A stretch of DNA of 64,000 nucleotides from Acephala macrosclerotiorum (taxonomy: Eukaryota > Ascomycota > Leotiomycetes > Helotiales > Mollisiaceae): the NCBI GenBank assembly GCA_014904845.1, contig MU119202.1, forward strand, positions 1-64,000, written 5' to 3'. Below, piece by piece: positions 46,901 through 59,684 of the stretch; the stretch's first letter is position 1; every line of letters starts with the position of its first letter. The translations under genes and the position numbers were made by a program. The notes under the pieces are model-generated. The model worked only from the letters and a program-made list of their open reading frames with translations, ran no database searches and was not told the origin of the DNA.

Positions 46901-49900
46901 GAGCAGAGGAACGGTGAATAGAGCGCACATCCTTGGGAGTTCTTTGTTTTGAATTTTCATTTGAAATTTACTAATATCTTGAGATTCTGAAAGCTTGGCC
47001 TTTGACTCTGGCCACCTGAAAGCTATAAATCCGGCATCTCGCACCGAGATTAGGAGACTACAAGCAATCTCTGCTGTAAGAGAATGGGTTAATGGTTGGG
47101 ACCCAAGTTGAAGGATGGCCAAGTTCAGGTCCATGTCTTTGTGCTATTCCTGCCTCCTTTCATTCTCAAGTTCCTTCAAAAGTATTTGTTCTACTCTTTG
47201 AGCTGTCCAGGGGATGTGTGATTACTGTCAAGATGTCGACCATTGTCATTTCTCCACCTATGGAGAGATTTAGGTGCATTGCCAAGAAGAACATAGTTAC
47301 GCATGTGCTTGTTGGCTGCGCAAGCTAGGTTACAGCTTCTTTTGAGAATTCAATTGAAAGGCATGAGAACCAAAGACAGACATACTTCGGTGTACGTCAT
47401 AGAGGAGAAGCTGGGGTTGTGTTGCAAGTTTGCAGAATGATGGAAAACTTACCCATCTTCAAAAGACCTTAATCTTCGGCTTCAGAAATACATATGAGCT
47501 TCCCGTCCTGTGACTCAACATCTTAGTTTCCCTCTTCTCCCTTTCAACTGCCTGCTGAATATGTTACGGTATCGTAGTCACATGGTGGCTAATTGTAGGC
47601 TAGGCATAGCCTAGACGTAGCCCCCTTCCTTAAGTAGCAGCTTCGCAACGTGGAGAATGAATCATCCTTTTCTACCCACTACAATTCCCACAAATATGGT
47701 AGCACTTCCCTGAGAACATTCAGACAACGTTCGAAGATCCAGAGAGACCTCACAGATTGAGCTCCCACCCATTTATTCCACCCTACAAGCTCGGACAGCG
47801 ACATAGCGTCGCGACAACGCAGCGACCGACAAATGCCGACCGGCCTACCACCTGCCTTCATCACGCTCGCTCACCAGCTCTATCGATTCAGACATACGAA
47901 TCACAAATGCGCTGAAAAGATTAAGAACGTCGCAGATACTCTCGGCTACGTCTTGGAACAGCACCTACCAAGAAATCAAACGGTCGACTCCGCCTCCGCA
48001 ATGCAAAGGGTAAAGAGAAGAAGGTTAACTACGATGTCCGACCAAAATGACACCGACTACGAGATTCGCTTCCCAACCACCTCAGGATACACTGGTGATA
48101 CGGGCTTCATCCTGGCATCCTCCTTAAACTACTAGTATATAAACCTCCCTCACCGGCTTACAATCTACCAAAGACTAAATGTGAATATGAGAATCTCAGA
48201 CGGAGAAGGAGTTGTGCACCTCCTGGTATGGATTTTTCTTTGTGGCACTTACTGCAAGCTTAGGTGGACTTCAAGTCATCGGTTTCAAGTTAGACTTCCA
48301 TGCCTCGGCCGGTATTTATAAAAAGGATGGAAACGAAGCTGATAACTGCAGAGACTTGATAACAAGGATTCATTGTTTGATATCAGCAAATATTTGGTCT
48401 CGAAAATTAGCTAGAAGGAAGCCGATACTGCTAGGGAGGAGCAAAATTGCTTTGACATAAGAAAAGAGCTCGCGAACCGAGCAAATAACATTCTAAAGTG
48501 ACGGGTCAACCTCTAGAGTACAATCTGTCGAGTGTCATCTAGGTGACAAGTTCTTGCTTATATACCCGAAAGCCAAACGTACTCGTTCGCTGCCTCGCTC
48601 CTTTCGGTCTCACAGTGCCCGGTCCACTAACCACAGCCTCATCCCCTTCCTCGTCCTCGTGCTTCGAGGGAGTATAAGGACCCCTCACGCCAGCAAGCAC
48701 TCATAATTAAATGATCCTATCTCTGTAGAGATTCACGGTGCTAGGGATTTTGGAAGACCGACCTCGTGCAGTCTACCTCCAAGTCCCACGTCCCTCTCCT
48801 CGCCGAGAACAATGATCGGAGCGCTCCACTTGGCAGCTGCACAAGCATCACGACTCCCGAGATCGAAAATCTTGCATTATTTCCAATTCCCTTCTCATTC
48901 TCACCTTTCCCTTCGTTGTCATTCTAACACCCCACCTTACCAATAAGTCGCTACTCACTATAGACAGAACATCACAACTGCAAAACCAATAGTACACTCA
49001 AACATCTTCTCGAGTCCCGATTATTGCCAGATTCACTGCGAGCAAGGCACTCCAATCCCTAACCCATGGCCACATGAGCGCGAGCCTGTTGCTCTTTGCC
49101 TGTGATTGTGATTCCCCTCCAAATCAAGACTCCAGCTGCAAAATCGACTTCACGACCTCGAATGAAAACGGTGGTTCGCTGGGATCGCTATCTCCGCTCT
49201 GCTAGACCATGTCAATGTCTAGCTTTCTCTTTCTCACATCACAATATCAAAACATCTTTCACGACTAGAATCAAGAACCGGCACTTCACCACGCCTCCTA
49301 CCCCGCCACCCCGCCACCCCGCCAAAATATTTGAAAGTCCGTCCCTTGCTTCTCCGTAGCATAGCGTCGAAACAGATTTCAAGCCTCGAAGCAAAAATCA
49401 ATACTGGCCCTAATTCTAATATTTCACTCCAGCTTGCAACCCAAGAAATGAAAATATAACATCTTCAAAACAGCTCGGGAATAGACATTTACAGGTACGC
49501 TAGCTGTGCGCCCCTCCGTTCCGCTGGCGGAATAGAATATCCGTGTCACCCTTTTCGGAATTATAGTATCGAACTATTCCTCAGAACTCAAATCAAAATG
49601 AGAGATTGATCAAGACTTCAAAGTTTACACTCCCGCTGGCGGAATATACAGTAATGTCCGGGAGTTTTTTCTCTCGATTTCATAGTATCAAAGCATGTTT
49701 TCAAGACTTGACGTAGAAATGAAACATGAGATTTGAGTGTCCAACGATACTTAGCGACCTCGGAAAACGGAACATACTATTTTCATATAAAAAAAAAGAA
49801 CTAACATTCAGTGGCTGAGACTTCAGCCTGCTCCTGCTTTACTCCTCTCCACTCCACTTACCGAACTTCGCAAGCAAGTCAACCAAGAAGATGGCTTCTG

Positions 49901-50290
49901 ATCATGATACGGATATCATTCTCCTCATTCCTCCCTCCCGCCCAATAACTAAAGACTACCTATGTACTCATACTCATACAATATCTATGCACAACCGTGT
50001 CTTCTCTCGAATGTCGACGGTATCCAACACTATCCTATGATACAAATCCCTCCTTCTCATGGCCATCCACTCATCCAACCAGAGAATAAACTAAACAATT
50101 AACGAATCCTGTGTCGACGAGTCAAGGCTCTAATAAATATACAATACAAAATAAAACACTAACACCTCCTTCCTATCCGTAAAAAGAGAACTCCGATGGT
50201 ATTCCCGGCTCCGATTATCCAGGAGGCCGGTGAAAATGCAATGCAAGGATATAAACCCGCTAAAATGCTGTGTCAAAACAAAAGAATCAA
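40922..50290. other. Gene-poor region of 9.4 kb
   Basis: No protein family is recognised on either strand. Plus-strand pyrimidine-rich tracts at about 43870-44240, 45030-45270, 45780-46200 and 48860-49350 resemble fungal promoter or leader sequence. One ends in a good initiation context at 46197 (CAAAAACAATGGG), but that frame is only ten codons. The interval could hold long untranslated leaders, non-coding RNA or a rapidly evolving gene. The sequence alone cannot decide. Confidence 0.5.
47833..48135 (+). CDS. Hypothetical 100-residue protein (doubtful)
   Basis: The frame opens with ATG at 47833. It has a helical-looking N-terminal half (FITLAHQLYRFRHTNHKCAE, then KIKNVADTLGYVLEQHL), a basic VKRRR stretch and a Gly/Thr-rich C-terminus before TAG. 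No family is recognised. Length and amphipathic pattern are slightly better than the surrounding chance frames, and it stands in an otherwise empty interval. There is no splice or homology support, so it may be fortuitous. Confidence 0.25.
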   Translation: MPTGLPPAFITLAHQLYRFRHTNHKCAEKIKNVADTLGYVLEQHLPRNQTVDSASAMQRVKRRRLTTMSDQNDTDYEIRFPTTSGYTGDTGFILASSLNY

Positions 50291-53200
50291 TCATGACTGA
50301 AAAGTAGCGAATCTCCCCTCAAATGCTCTAACCTTCTCATCCTCAATCATCTTCTGCAGTCGCTTAGTTTCGCGAACCGCTTCTTCTCTCTCATTCTGAA
50401 GTTCCATGACTTCGATCTGCGCAATGTTCATGCGTCCGACGACTTCCTCCATCTCCTTGTCTGCATCTGCGAGTGCGCCCTCGAGTTCAATGACTCGCTG
50501 CTTTAGGTACTCCATCTTGGAGTCTTCTGAGACGGTCATAGCCTTGCCGGATGAGGTCGACATGATTCTTGGCGCTTTGGCAGAGTTGGCGAACAATGGT
50601 GTGATCGGTGACTTGGGTGCAAAGAGTCGTGGTGACTTCAGACCATCCTTCATACGTTGAAGTTGGATATTGTGACTCTCCTTCAAGTCCCTAATCTCAT
50701 CCTCGTGCTTTGAGATCTTCTCCTCCGATGCCTGTTGAGCGGCCATGAGTTGATCTTCAAGAGTCTTGAGCCTGCTCTGCATGAACATGATCTTCTGAGC
50801 ATTTGTCTTTTGCTCTTTCTCGCCACGCTCGATGGTCTCCGCAAGTCGTTGTCTGAGCGTAGCATTTGAGTTGAGTTGTTGTCGAACTTGCACGGCCAAC
50901 TCCTCGACTCGCTTGGCAGAATTGCGAAGTTCGTCTGCAAGTACTGTCTCTTCGTCGACATGTGCCTTCTCGGCATCATGTAAGGACTGTGATTGCTCAC
51001 GAAGCGAGTCGGCCTCCTTCTGTGCGAAGTCACGCTCGGACATTGCGTTCGCAAGACTCTGCTCGAGCTCCTGCATTGCCTTCTCGGTGTCCTCATCCTT
51101 GGAGCTGGATATCTCCAGATTCTTGACCCGTTCCAAGGATTCAGAGTAGGCCTTTTGCAATTCTCGATAAGCCCGTTCGAGTGATTCTGACGAGACGGTG
51201 CCCGATGGAGTGCGCTCACGAGGTCCGGTGGGTATCAAGATGTCGTTCTCCTCCAATAAACTCCTCAAAGACCCTATTTCTTGCTCAGCACGGTCGAGAT
51301 CCATCTTCAGCCCGCTGAGTCCTTTCTCGCATTGCCACTTCTGCTCGATCGCTTCATCTGCACGTCGACGAAGAGTGTTGATCTCCTCTCTCAAATTAGC
51401 AACCTCTTTGTCGTAGCTGATCCGTTTCGGAGAACTTGTGAGCGCGCGATCCCTCTCCATTTCAAGCTGGCGAATCCTTTTCTGGTTCTCTCGGTTCTGA
51501 TATTCTTGGCGTTCCAGCAAGCTTTTGAGGGCTCGGTGGAGGGCATCACGCTGGGCTTCCACATCCTTCACTCTCTCCGCCAGTGCATCTCGAGATTCAA
51601 TGCCGACGGCTTTCACTGATATAGATCGAGACAGTGACCCAGATTTTGCTCTCGATGAGGCTTGCGCAACTGAATTAGACCTCATCAAACCAACAGACGA
51701 CCTGTTGGGCATGGGTGGTGCATTCTCCTCCACAATAGTATTAAATTTCTTCATCTGTTGATTCATCTCGTGCTGTAGCCTTTGGGCATTAAGTAATGTC
51801 ATGTTCTCGTTCTTGAGCGTTTGTAGCTCTTGTTGCATTTTCGATTGCTCGTACGTGAGCCTTTCGTGTTGGGCGGCCTGAACTTCAAGCCCTTCAACTC
51901 GAGCTCGTAGTTGTGGTACGATCTCATCTCGAAGGTTGTCTCGCTCATTGTGAGAACTCAAAAGTTCGCTCTTGAGAGCTGTCAAGAGATCCTCGAAATT
52001 TTCCTTGACCTGCTTTTCCTCGACAAGACGACGTCGGAGGTCTTCGCAAGTAGCTTCAAGATCTCTTAGTCGTCCGTTGGCGTCCATAGAATTGATAGAA
52101 GCCAAGTCGACCTGTGGTACCACGTTAGCGTTGTGGTAGCGGGGATTTGTTCTTGCACCAACCTGCGAAGCCTTCTCTTCCAAGTTTCGGATCTGCCCTT
52201 CGAGGTGTTTCCGTCTTGTCCGTTCGTCCTGGACTTTCCCGGTGAGTTCTAGTCGCATTTGAGCCTTCTCTTGTTCTACTCTCCGGATAGACCGGTCCAG
52301 CTCTTCCTGCCTGTAATCTGGTTCTCCGCTATACTTCCCCACTGAACTGGTTCCTGAATCTGAAAAGTAGTCGCTAGTTCGCTTCCCAGGACTTGGCGAG
52401 GGATTTTGTGCTTCTGCTTGTAACCTTTCAACAAGGTCCTCAAGGTCCATTTCCCGTCGTATAGAGGAGGCCAGCTCTGCGCTGATCTCCTTTAGCTCTT
52501 TCTCCATCTCTTCGACTTGTATTGGTGTCGTCGGTGTTGCCAATGGTAGTTGGAGGTATGCACTTCCAAAATAACTTCCTGCTTCCGCATTGGCCTTCGG
52601 CACATCGATGGCTGAAGGTATGTTTCTGGCGGATGTTGTTCTAGAGGCATCTGCGGACGTGAGGGTAGATTCACTGGGTCCAGGTGAAGGTATAGGTGAG
52701 AATGATTTCTCAGAGAATGTTGTTGTGGAAGACGGTGACGAGTTTCCTCCCCAACCAAAAAATGACCCAAGTTTGCTTGTGCCTGGTGACTTCGGTTGTG
52801 ACTTTTGTATTGTTGTATTAGAGTCGTTTGAATCGTTAGAGTAACTTCGTGATGCAGCATGAGGTGCATTAATATTATGTGGTGGTGTGGGATTGGGTGA
52901 AAATATGGACATAGTCGAGCGCGAGTAGGTAGTGGAGCTTGAATCACTAAACCATGGAGTGGTTGATTCTGATGCAGTGGTGAGAGCTGATTCGCTAGTC
53001 AACCTCGCATGCTTCGACGGAGGGGCAGCTGTCGAACGTGTTTGCGATGGGACGATAAGATTCGGATTGCTAAGGCTGGGAAGAGGCTCTTGCGAGAATG
53101 TCGCGCGATTAGGTGACGGCTGGTCAGAGAAGTATTCTGAAGTCAAAGCGTCCTCTTCGGCAGCAGGTCTGTTCATATATCAGCACATGTCTTTGAAACA

Positions 53201-53677
53201 GAATTGTTTCAATGAAGTGGAAGAATTCAATATTTACCTCCACAAACTTTGTTCTGTGTAACCGGCAGGCGCGTAAGGAACGGTGGATGTTGGAGGAAAC
53301 TCGTGAAGCGTTGGGCTGTCAATCGACCACGGCCTGATGAAGGGCTCTTCGGGCAGTTGAAGCTTGCTGGTGAGGTGTTCACCAGAGGAGAACCGCGTAG
53401 CCAAGGGAGAGGCTGTAGCTGGTAAAGGTTTCCTCCGAACTGGCGACGACGAGGTTGACGATGCCGATGAAATAGTTTCTGTTCGGCGTCGGAGCGACAA
53501 TGGCGGGAGACGATTCTCTCTGGTGGCCCTGTGTCCCTGCTCGGTCGGACTCTGGTGTGGGTGAGATATGAACTGGAGATCAGATGAATCTGAAGCGTAA
53601 AGAGTGTCAGATATCGGGACGGAGGGGTTGATGTTTCCTTGGGCCTGAGAAGAACGAGAACGTGCAACGGCGGCCAT
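50291..53677 (-). CDS. Uds1-domain coiled-coil protein, two exons
   Basis: Exons are 53677-53238 and 53168-50291, joined over a 69-bp intron (GTAAAT...AACAG). The sum is 3318 nt, or 1105 residues. Residues 1-~360 are Ser/Thr/Pro-rich and disordered, with SKLGSFFGWGG and SFSPIPSPGPSE motifs. Near residue 370 the stretch EKELKEISAELASSIRREMD begins, characteristic of the fungal 'up-regulated during septation' (Uds1) domain. From there to the C-terminus the protein is almost continuous heptad-rich coiled coil (e.g. ELRNSAKRVEELAVQVRQQL). Relatives in fission yeast are induced during septation; a cytoskeletal or division-site structural role is inferred, not shown. The ATG at 53677 is preferred, although the frame stays open upstream to 54169. 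The Uds1 assignment rests on recognising that segment. Confidence 0.83.
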
Positions 53678-55075
53678 GTCGATTATCTGTTTTGCCGGCA
53701 GGCAGACAAGACATTGGCAAGTGGGCGAAGTGCAATTCAAGATAATGCTGGAAACGGGCAAGTCTGTGAATTGTGTCTGGATGAGAGGGTCACAATGGCA
53801 CTTTCCAAAGATGAGGTCCGGATAGTGATAGCCCCTTGAACGGGTACCGCTTGGCTTCTTCACGCCTTCCTCAAATTTGCGCCTAGGCGGTGGACACAGT
53901 GGAGCCGAAGAGGAATGGCGATGGGTCTCGACGCCGCGCAGAGGGCGAACGGGGCAGACGCTGGCATGGACGGCGGCGGACGAGATGCCAATGGGGAATA
54001 GAAGAGGGAGCTCTGGAAGATTTCGAGGGTGGCGATGGCAGGGACGCCTGCGAGGGCGAGAAGCGAGACAGGACTGTCGACGCGAATTGGGCCTAGCTTC
54101 GACGAGCATGCAGACACAAGAACCGCGAAGAATGGGGATCACGGTGCGCGCGTGCAGGAACATGCCCAATGATTGCGCTCCGTCGGCGTGTTCAGTGGCG
54201 ACTGGGGCAAGGTTCAGGGCCTATTTCCAGGATGATCAAGCCTCGAAAACAGGTGGCGCGTGAAGAAAAGCACGGCGTTGCTCTCCAGCCAATGGCACTG
54301 TCTCTAGGCTGCTGAACCCTAAATGCTACCCGCCAATGAGAGCGCCACGCGGCTTTTGACAGCTCGGAACACTTTCTGTGCACTTTAACCATGTTTACAC
54401 AAGAACGAACCAACTCTCCAAGAACAACTCTTCTCTGCGAGCTGACACTGAGAGAAGGTGTAAGATCCATGTGCAGTGCACCAATTGATTCCTCCCATTC
54501 CAGCATGCCCTCTGATCGTTTGATAAAGCATTCTTACAGATCAATGCGTCCTATGGAACCCTCATGCTCGGTAATGTTTTGCCCCTGAATCAAATCCACG
54601 GCGAACTTGCCTCTCGCTCGATCAACGTTACAAGCACGGACAACACTGCACCACGCCCTGGAATGTTTCTGTTTCTGCGCAACGGCCTTACCAGACCAGA
54701 CCTCACACCGCTGCTCTGCATACGTTTCGTCCACAGGAGCCAGAAAAGTTGAAATCCCGTTCAATATTCGTAACAGCAAAACACAATCCTGGTGTCACGG
54801 TGGCGTGTTCTGGAACTGCACGACTTTGAGACCTTCAACGGCCTCACTGCATAAAGAAGCAAAAATAAGACCTTACAAATACACTCAATCACATCACGCA
54901 TCAAATCAAGCCCTTCTATTTTCGTGCATATTTAATTATCTCTCTCGATCAGTGGAGACCATCCCTGGCCAGATTCGTCTTCTCCAGAGCGCCAACGATA
55001 TTACGTCTTCGGCAGCAGCACCGAAAAGGGGCAAGCGTCAGGTACAGGAAGGTGCACGGGTACGCCATACTACCC
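53678..55075. other. Intergenic, 5' flank of the Uds1 gene
   Basis: Upstream of the Uds1-gene start. The same minus-strand frame remains open to an ATG at 54169, but its composition (Arg/Pro/Cys-rich, no conserved blocks) suggests a GC-rich leader. Nothing else is recognised. Confidence 0.45.
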
Positions 55076-55221
55076 ACAGGCCGAAATAAATGTTAATCGT
55101 GAGGTGATTGTGGCCGTGTTGCCAGGGGGTGGTGAGACCAATCATCTCTCCACGATTCACGGTATTTAGCTATATCTAGTTAAATACTGGCCTGTGCCTA
55201 TTAACATTTATTATCCCCTGT
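55076..55221. repeat. Inverted-repeat element, MITE-like
   Basis: A perfect 13-bp inverted repeat AATAAATGTTAAT (55085-55097) / ATTAACATTTATT (55200-55212) is extended after a 4-bp mismatch by ACAGG (55076-55080) / CCTGT (55217-55221). Internal inverted arms AATCGTG/CACGATT and GTATTTA/TAAATAC add nested symmetry. Size (about 146 bp) and lack of coding capacity fit a miniature inverted-repeat element or a strongly folding RNA. Copy number cannot be seen from one window. Confidence 0.5.
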
Positions 55222-58170
55222 AGAGAGTATGCAGGTCCATCCCGAAAGGGAACTTTCCATTCGAAGCCAGCAAAAGCGTGGAGACGACTCAGTTCAATTT
55301 CAAGCGCCTCCAACCAAAGACCATTTTCCTTCGGCGGCTGCAAAAAGACTTCAAGAAGGCGATTATTCCAATCTTACCCACCGAGGCTCAGGCTCTGAAG
55401 AAAGAACGGCCTTCGGAAGTTCGTCAGCTCGCGCAGAGCAAAAAATCACCTCACTTCTTTCGCGCGCATCAAAACCAGATCCACCACCAACCTCATCCTC
55501 ATCCACGACCCACAGATATCTCCATATCACTCCGTCCAATCCTCCGTCTACTAAAAACAGCAACCAAAGCTACCAGTGCCACTGCCATCACCTCCCTTTC
55601 CTGACTCCGTGCCTCCTTAGGGAGATCTACCATCAATGTAATTTCCTAACCTCTTGCTGCTAACCAGTTCAGTTGTTTGAACATTTTTAGCCTCTTTTCT
55701 CGTATCTTTGGGTATAAGCGAGCCCCTTAGAAGAGGCTGTAAACGAGAGCTTTTGAGCTTCGGGTTGAGATCGCGAACATCTTCATCTTCCCCCGCACCA
55801 AAAGATGCACCCTGAATCTTGATCGTCGATCGAATTCCCTCATTTGTACGAGCACGGCAGTAACGTTCCAAAGCTTCCTTCCTATCCTGTCTTGTTCCTT
55901 CCAAATTTATCCAGAAGTTAGACTCAAGCTCATAAAATTATCCTCAACCCGAGATGAACTTCGCACAAAATAATGCCGAGAAGGAACCACCAACTGCCAA
56001 TCCAGCACGGCAGATGACTCTCACGAAGATCAGATTGCGCGTTCGAGGTCTTGACGTCTATGGCTTCGATCCAACAAACTCAATCTCTCGATATCTCAAT
56101 TTTAGAAAAAACGGGAAAACCAACCCAAGAATTCTACAAGCGCAGTTCCAGAGCACTACCCGACTCAGGCTGAAGGAGACATCTCCAAGACATCTTATTC
56201 TGAAATTGGAGTCTCAGGCAATTGGAGAAATGTCTCGCCTTGTAGGGTCTAACCTTCCAAATTGCTGAGAAGTATTGGATAGGTGAGTATTGGTGAAGAA
56301 ATTGGGGGATTCGCGTGGCTTGTTGAGCTTTTGTCGGGTGACAGGCCGGGAAAGCGCTCCCCTATTTTTAGGGAAGCGAGTTTGGCGATCTCTCACTTTT
56401 GCTTCTCTGCTACTCAACATCTTCTTCCGAGCCTACTAAAGCCCGACCTGCCAGCAGTGTAAGTGTTGCACTAGCTCGCTTCTCAATATTCTACCTTTCA
56501 TTCTTCTCTTCTACTAAATCTCTTCGTTGAATTCGATGGCAAGTACACAACTCATAGGTAGATCGTGTTCATTCTCTCTTTCTCAAAACTTTCAGCATTC
56601 CTCTGAATCTCCAAGAGCTTTGCAGACAATTCCTTCTCTCCACAATTGCACCAGGGCGGTACTTTCCTTCTTCTCCGTACTATCTAAAACATCAGCCTTC
56701 TCTACATCGCCTTCATATATCATTCTGACTTCCTTGCATTCCTCCAGAACCGCAACCCCCCGTCACACCTCTCCACACCTTTTTCAAAGCCCAACAGTAT
56801 CCGCAGACTCCACTATCCAGCTATCATAGATTTTACGCAGCTCCAGAATCGCACACCACCCACCTAAACAACAAACAACACCCTCTCTCAGAATCTCACC
56901 TCTGAGTCTCCTCCAACCCAGACCTGGCAACCCCTTACTCTCGATACCAGGAGCCGGCTGCCAAATTCTAGAGATCTTCAACCGAGCTTCACAAAAGATC
57001 TTATTGCACATCTGCACAGCTGCGTCACAAATCCATGTTAGGAAACTCTTCCTCTCACCTTGAAATTTACCTGCCCTGCTATTATCTATTGTGTTGCACA
57101 TCGACGCAGTGGGGAATTCCAGGCTCCCTTACAAGCCTACCTTAAGGTTTACAAGATCTTTGTTTCATATCCAAGTCTACCTACCCCAGCCCGCTTGCTG
57201 TGGACTTGGCTGCTATCCACGTCCAAGGTACCGAAGAACTGTATCTGTCTAAGGCGTCTCGTTGTCTGGGGTGAGAATTTTGAGTTTCCGACATTTCCGA
57301 CGCCGTGGACTCAAGTCGGGTATCATATCCGAGAGACAAAACTTGAGGCTGCCCCCAGTCCCCGAGTACGTTGATACTTTCCTCCAAAACACAACTCGTC
57401 AACTCCGACGTACGATCCTTCCGAACTCTTCGCAATCTTTCCAGAGCCCGACCTCCCTGGGAAGGCTTGAAAACAAGAGTTTCGTTTCAAGAGGATCTGA
57501 AGTATAAGCAAGGATAGTCATCTTCTTGTCTCAGTCGTTTCGAAAAGAATCCAATTTATAAGCAAGTTTAATCGTTCGGATTGAGTTCTGTTGCACGTCG
57601 CAAACGTGAGTAAAGTTTCTTCTAGGAAGTCAGAGCGTTCGCTACAAATTTCCTACCTTGCACCCGGAGACGCAGAAAGTATGACGTGAATGAAAACTTA
57701 TTTCTTGTCAGACTGTTTTGGCCCTTGGCCCTTTGCTTTGTAAACAATACCTGGATCATTATTGCGATGTACCAAAGTTTCTGATATCCTTTCTTGAATG
57801 TGGTCTCCTTGTATTCGCGCTCTTGACTTGAATGTACTTCATTGGCATGTGAACGAAGCACTTGCAAGAGCTTCCCAGTGCGATTAGCAGTCTAACTTAG
57901 AGAGAATGAGAAAGAAGTCGTTACAGTTTGACTCAACTCAGCTTGGTTGGAGCTATCAAACCAATGCTTCTTATCCCAACACCCTTCAATCCTCATGAGC
58001 CCCACCTCCAGCTCAAATACAACTTCCCCATAGCATTATATCCTATCCTACAGCTCATCTCCATCGTGTTCACTAACCTTTACCACCATCAGCAGGATAC
58101 ACACCTTCCGCAACCTTCACATCCTCATTCCACCCCTCGTTCCGAGAATAAACAGGCTGCGTCTTCCTTT
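55222..58170. other. Intergenic, no gene recognised
   Basis: Several plus-strand frames (e.g. 55229-55663, 55954-56268, 56527-56829) of 80-145 codons are Ser/Pro/Thr-rich and pyrimidine-driven. None carries a motif or a convincing splice partner. Confidence 0.4.
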
Positions 58171-59605
58171 CTACAAATGGAATCTCATAATCGCACTTCT
58201 ACCTACCATCTTCGCCAACGTGCAGTTACCAACTGGTTCTTCTGATAAGACTCGATAGATAGTCTCGTGCTTCATCTCGTCGCAGTCCCACGCGGCTTCT
58301 GGTGGACCACAACCTTCTTCGTCGAGGTGGTGAAGTTGATCGAATTTCGTGATGCTGTAAATCCCCGAAGCCAGTGAGCTGTTTCTCGTAGTCAAGATAC
58401 TCTCGGGTATCGTTGCATTTGAAGGCAGACCAAAGGAGGCCGGTGACAAGTTCCCATCCTCTGCAACGAAGACAGTGACATGCTTCTCTACAGACGGCAG
58501 CGGCTCCAGTACTACCCCTCCACCTCCAATATCCATCTTTCTCAAATCGACCGGAGCAGCAACAACAACAGCATCATACTCCTCCCCGTATCCCGCCTCA
58601 CCACCCCCTCCATAACAACCCTCCACCTCTTCCGCTCCCCCCTCTCAATCCTCATCACCCTCTTCCCAAACGCCACCCTCGCATCAGACAACATAATCAA
58701 CCTATCCACCAACCTCCGGTTCCCACCTTCAACCTGCACTTTCCTCCTAACCAAATCCCTAATAGCAAGCAAAGCCTCCAACCCACTAACCTCTTCCATC
58801 TCCAACCCAAACTTCGCCCTAACAGTTGGTTCCACAACCTCGTTGATGAACTTCTCGCTCAACCCCAAGCTCTTCAAATAAATATCAGCGGGACCAAGCA
58901 AAACACCGTCCAACCCATTCTGCTTAAGTTCGATATCCAAACAATTAAAAGGTCTCTTCCTAGGCGGCGGGATAGATAATACTTCTCCCACACCATGGAA
59001 CTTTCTTAACTCCCTCTCCACCGCCCACTTCAATTTCAAGGGGCTCATCCCATATCTCCATGTAAACTTTACTAATTCGCACCATTCAAATCTCCATTTC
59101 CTCAACAGCCACGCTGAATATCCCTCCCTCCAAACCTCACCCACCAACCCCCACAAGCTCGAGAACTCTGAGCTATCAACTACCTCCACAATCATTTTCT
59201 CACCATCAAAGATCCCCACCGTCTCAGGTACCATGAATTTCCATTCCCAAGGCTTCTCCTTACGCCTTAACCCTACCTCTTGCATCGCAGATCTCATGCA
59301 CCAATCTTCTCCCCAATATTGAACTCCGTCTCCAGCACTCTTCCTCCGTACTTGATGGAAGAGGGCTGGCCGCTAGTCTAAGGCAGAGCTTCGAAGATCG
59401 TGACACCGACTGGAATTCCGGCGGCGCTGAGGTAATTGGTAAGGAAGTAAGCAGCCGTTGAGCCGGTGATGCCAGAGCCTATGATTGCTATGCATTTGTT
59501 TAAAAACGAGGCGGAGATTTTGGGGAGAGGGGATGGCGAGGTGCTAGTGTGGGTTGGAAAGAAGAGGAAGGGGAAGAGGAGGTGGGTAAGATTTTGGAAG
59601 AGCAT
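58171..59605 (-). pseudogene. Broken prenylcysteine-oxidase-like flavoprotein gene
   Basis: The N-terminal block (59605-59378) has a hydrophobic leader and then CIAIIGSGITGSTAAYFLTN, a Rossmann FAD-binding motif, ending VTIFEA as in prenylcysteine oxidase/lyase family enzymes, which cleave prenylcysteine thioethers. The frame stops at a TAG directly after FEALP. A long block resumes at 59297-58650 (RLVDRLIMLSDARVAFGKRV, GLEALLAIRDLVRRKVQVEG). A frameshift at a G-rich stretch near 58620 moves to a third frame containing YDAVVVAAPVDLRKMDI and YRVLSEEPVG. The extreme C-terminal FAD-contact region is missing. The glycine-rich second strand of the FAD domain is also lost, so I call it a pseudogene. 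A sequencing error could explain one shift but not the whole set. Confidence 0.7.
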
Positions 59606-59681
59606 CGCGTGTGCTATTGTTAATAACTTCTAGAACGAGAAGCTCAGGAGCCAAGGTTATAAACTCGTCAGTCAACAAATC

Positions 59682-59684
<3 letters not shown>

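Noticed and set aside
47596..47613. Small hairpin TAGGCTA-GGCA-TAGCCTA
   Set aside because: Seven-base arms occur easily by chance and no gene end or start is tied to it.
53678..54169. In-frame 164-codon upstream extension of the Uds1-domain gene
   Set aside because: Arg/Pro/Cys-rich text with no conserved block; the N-terminus at 53677 is more protein-like and gives a normal leader.
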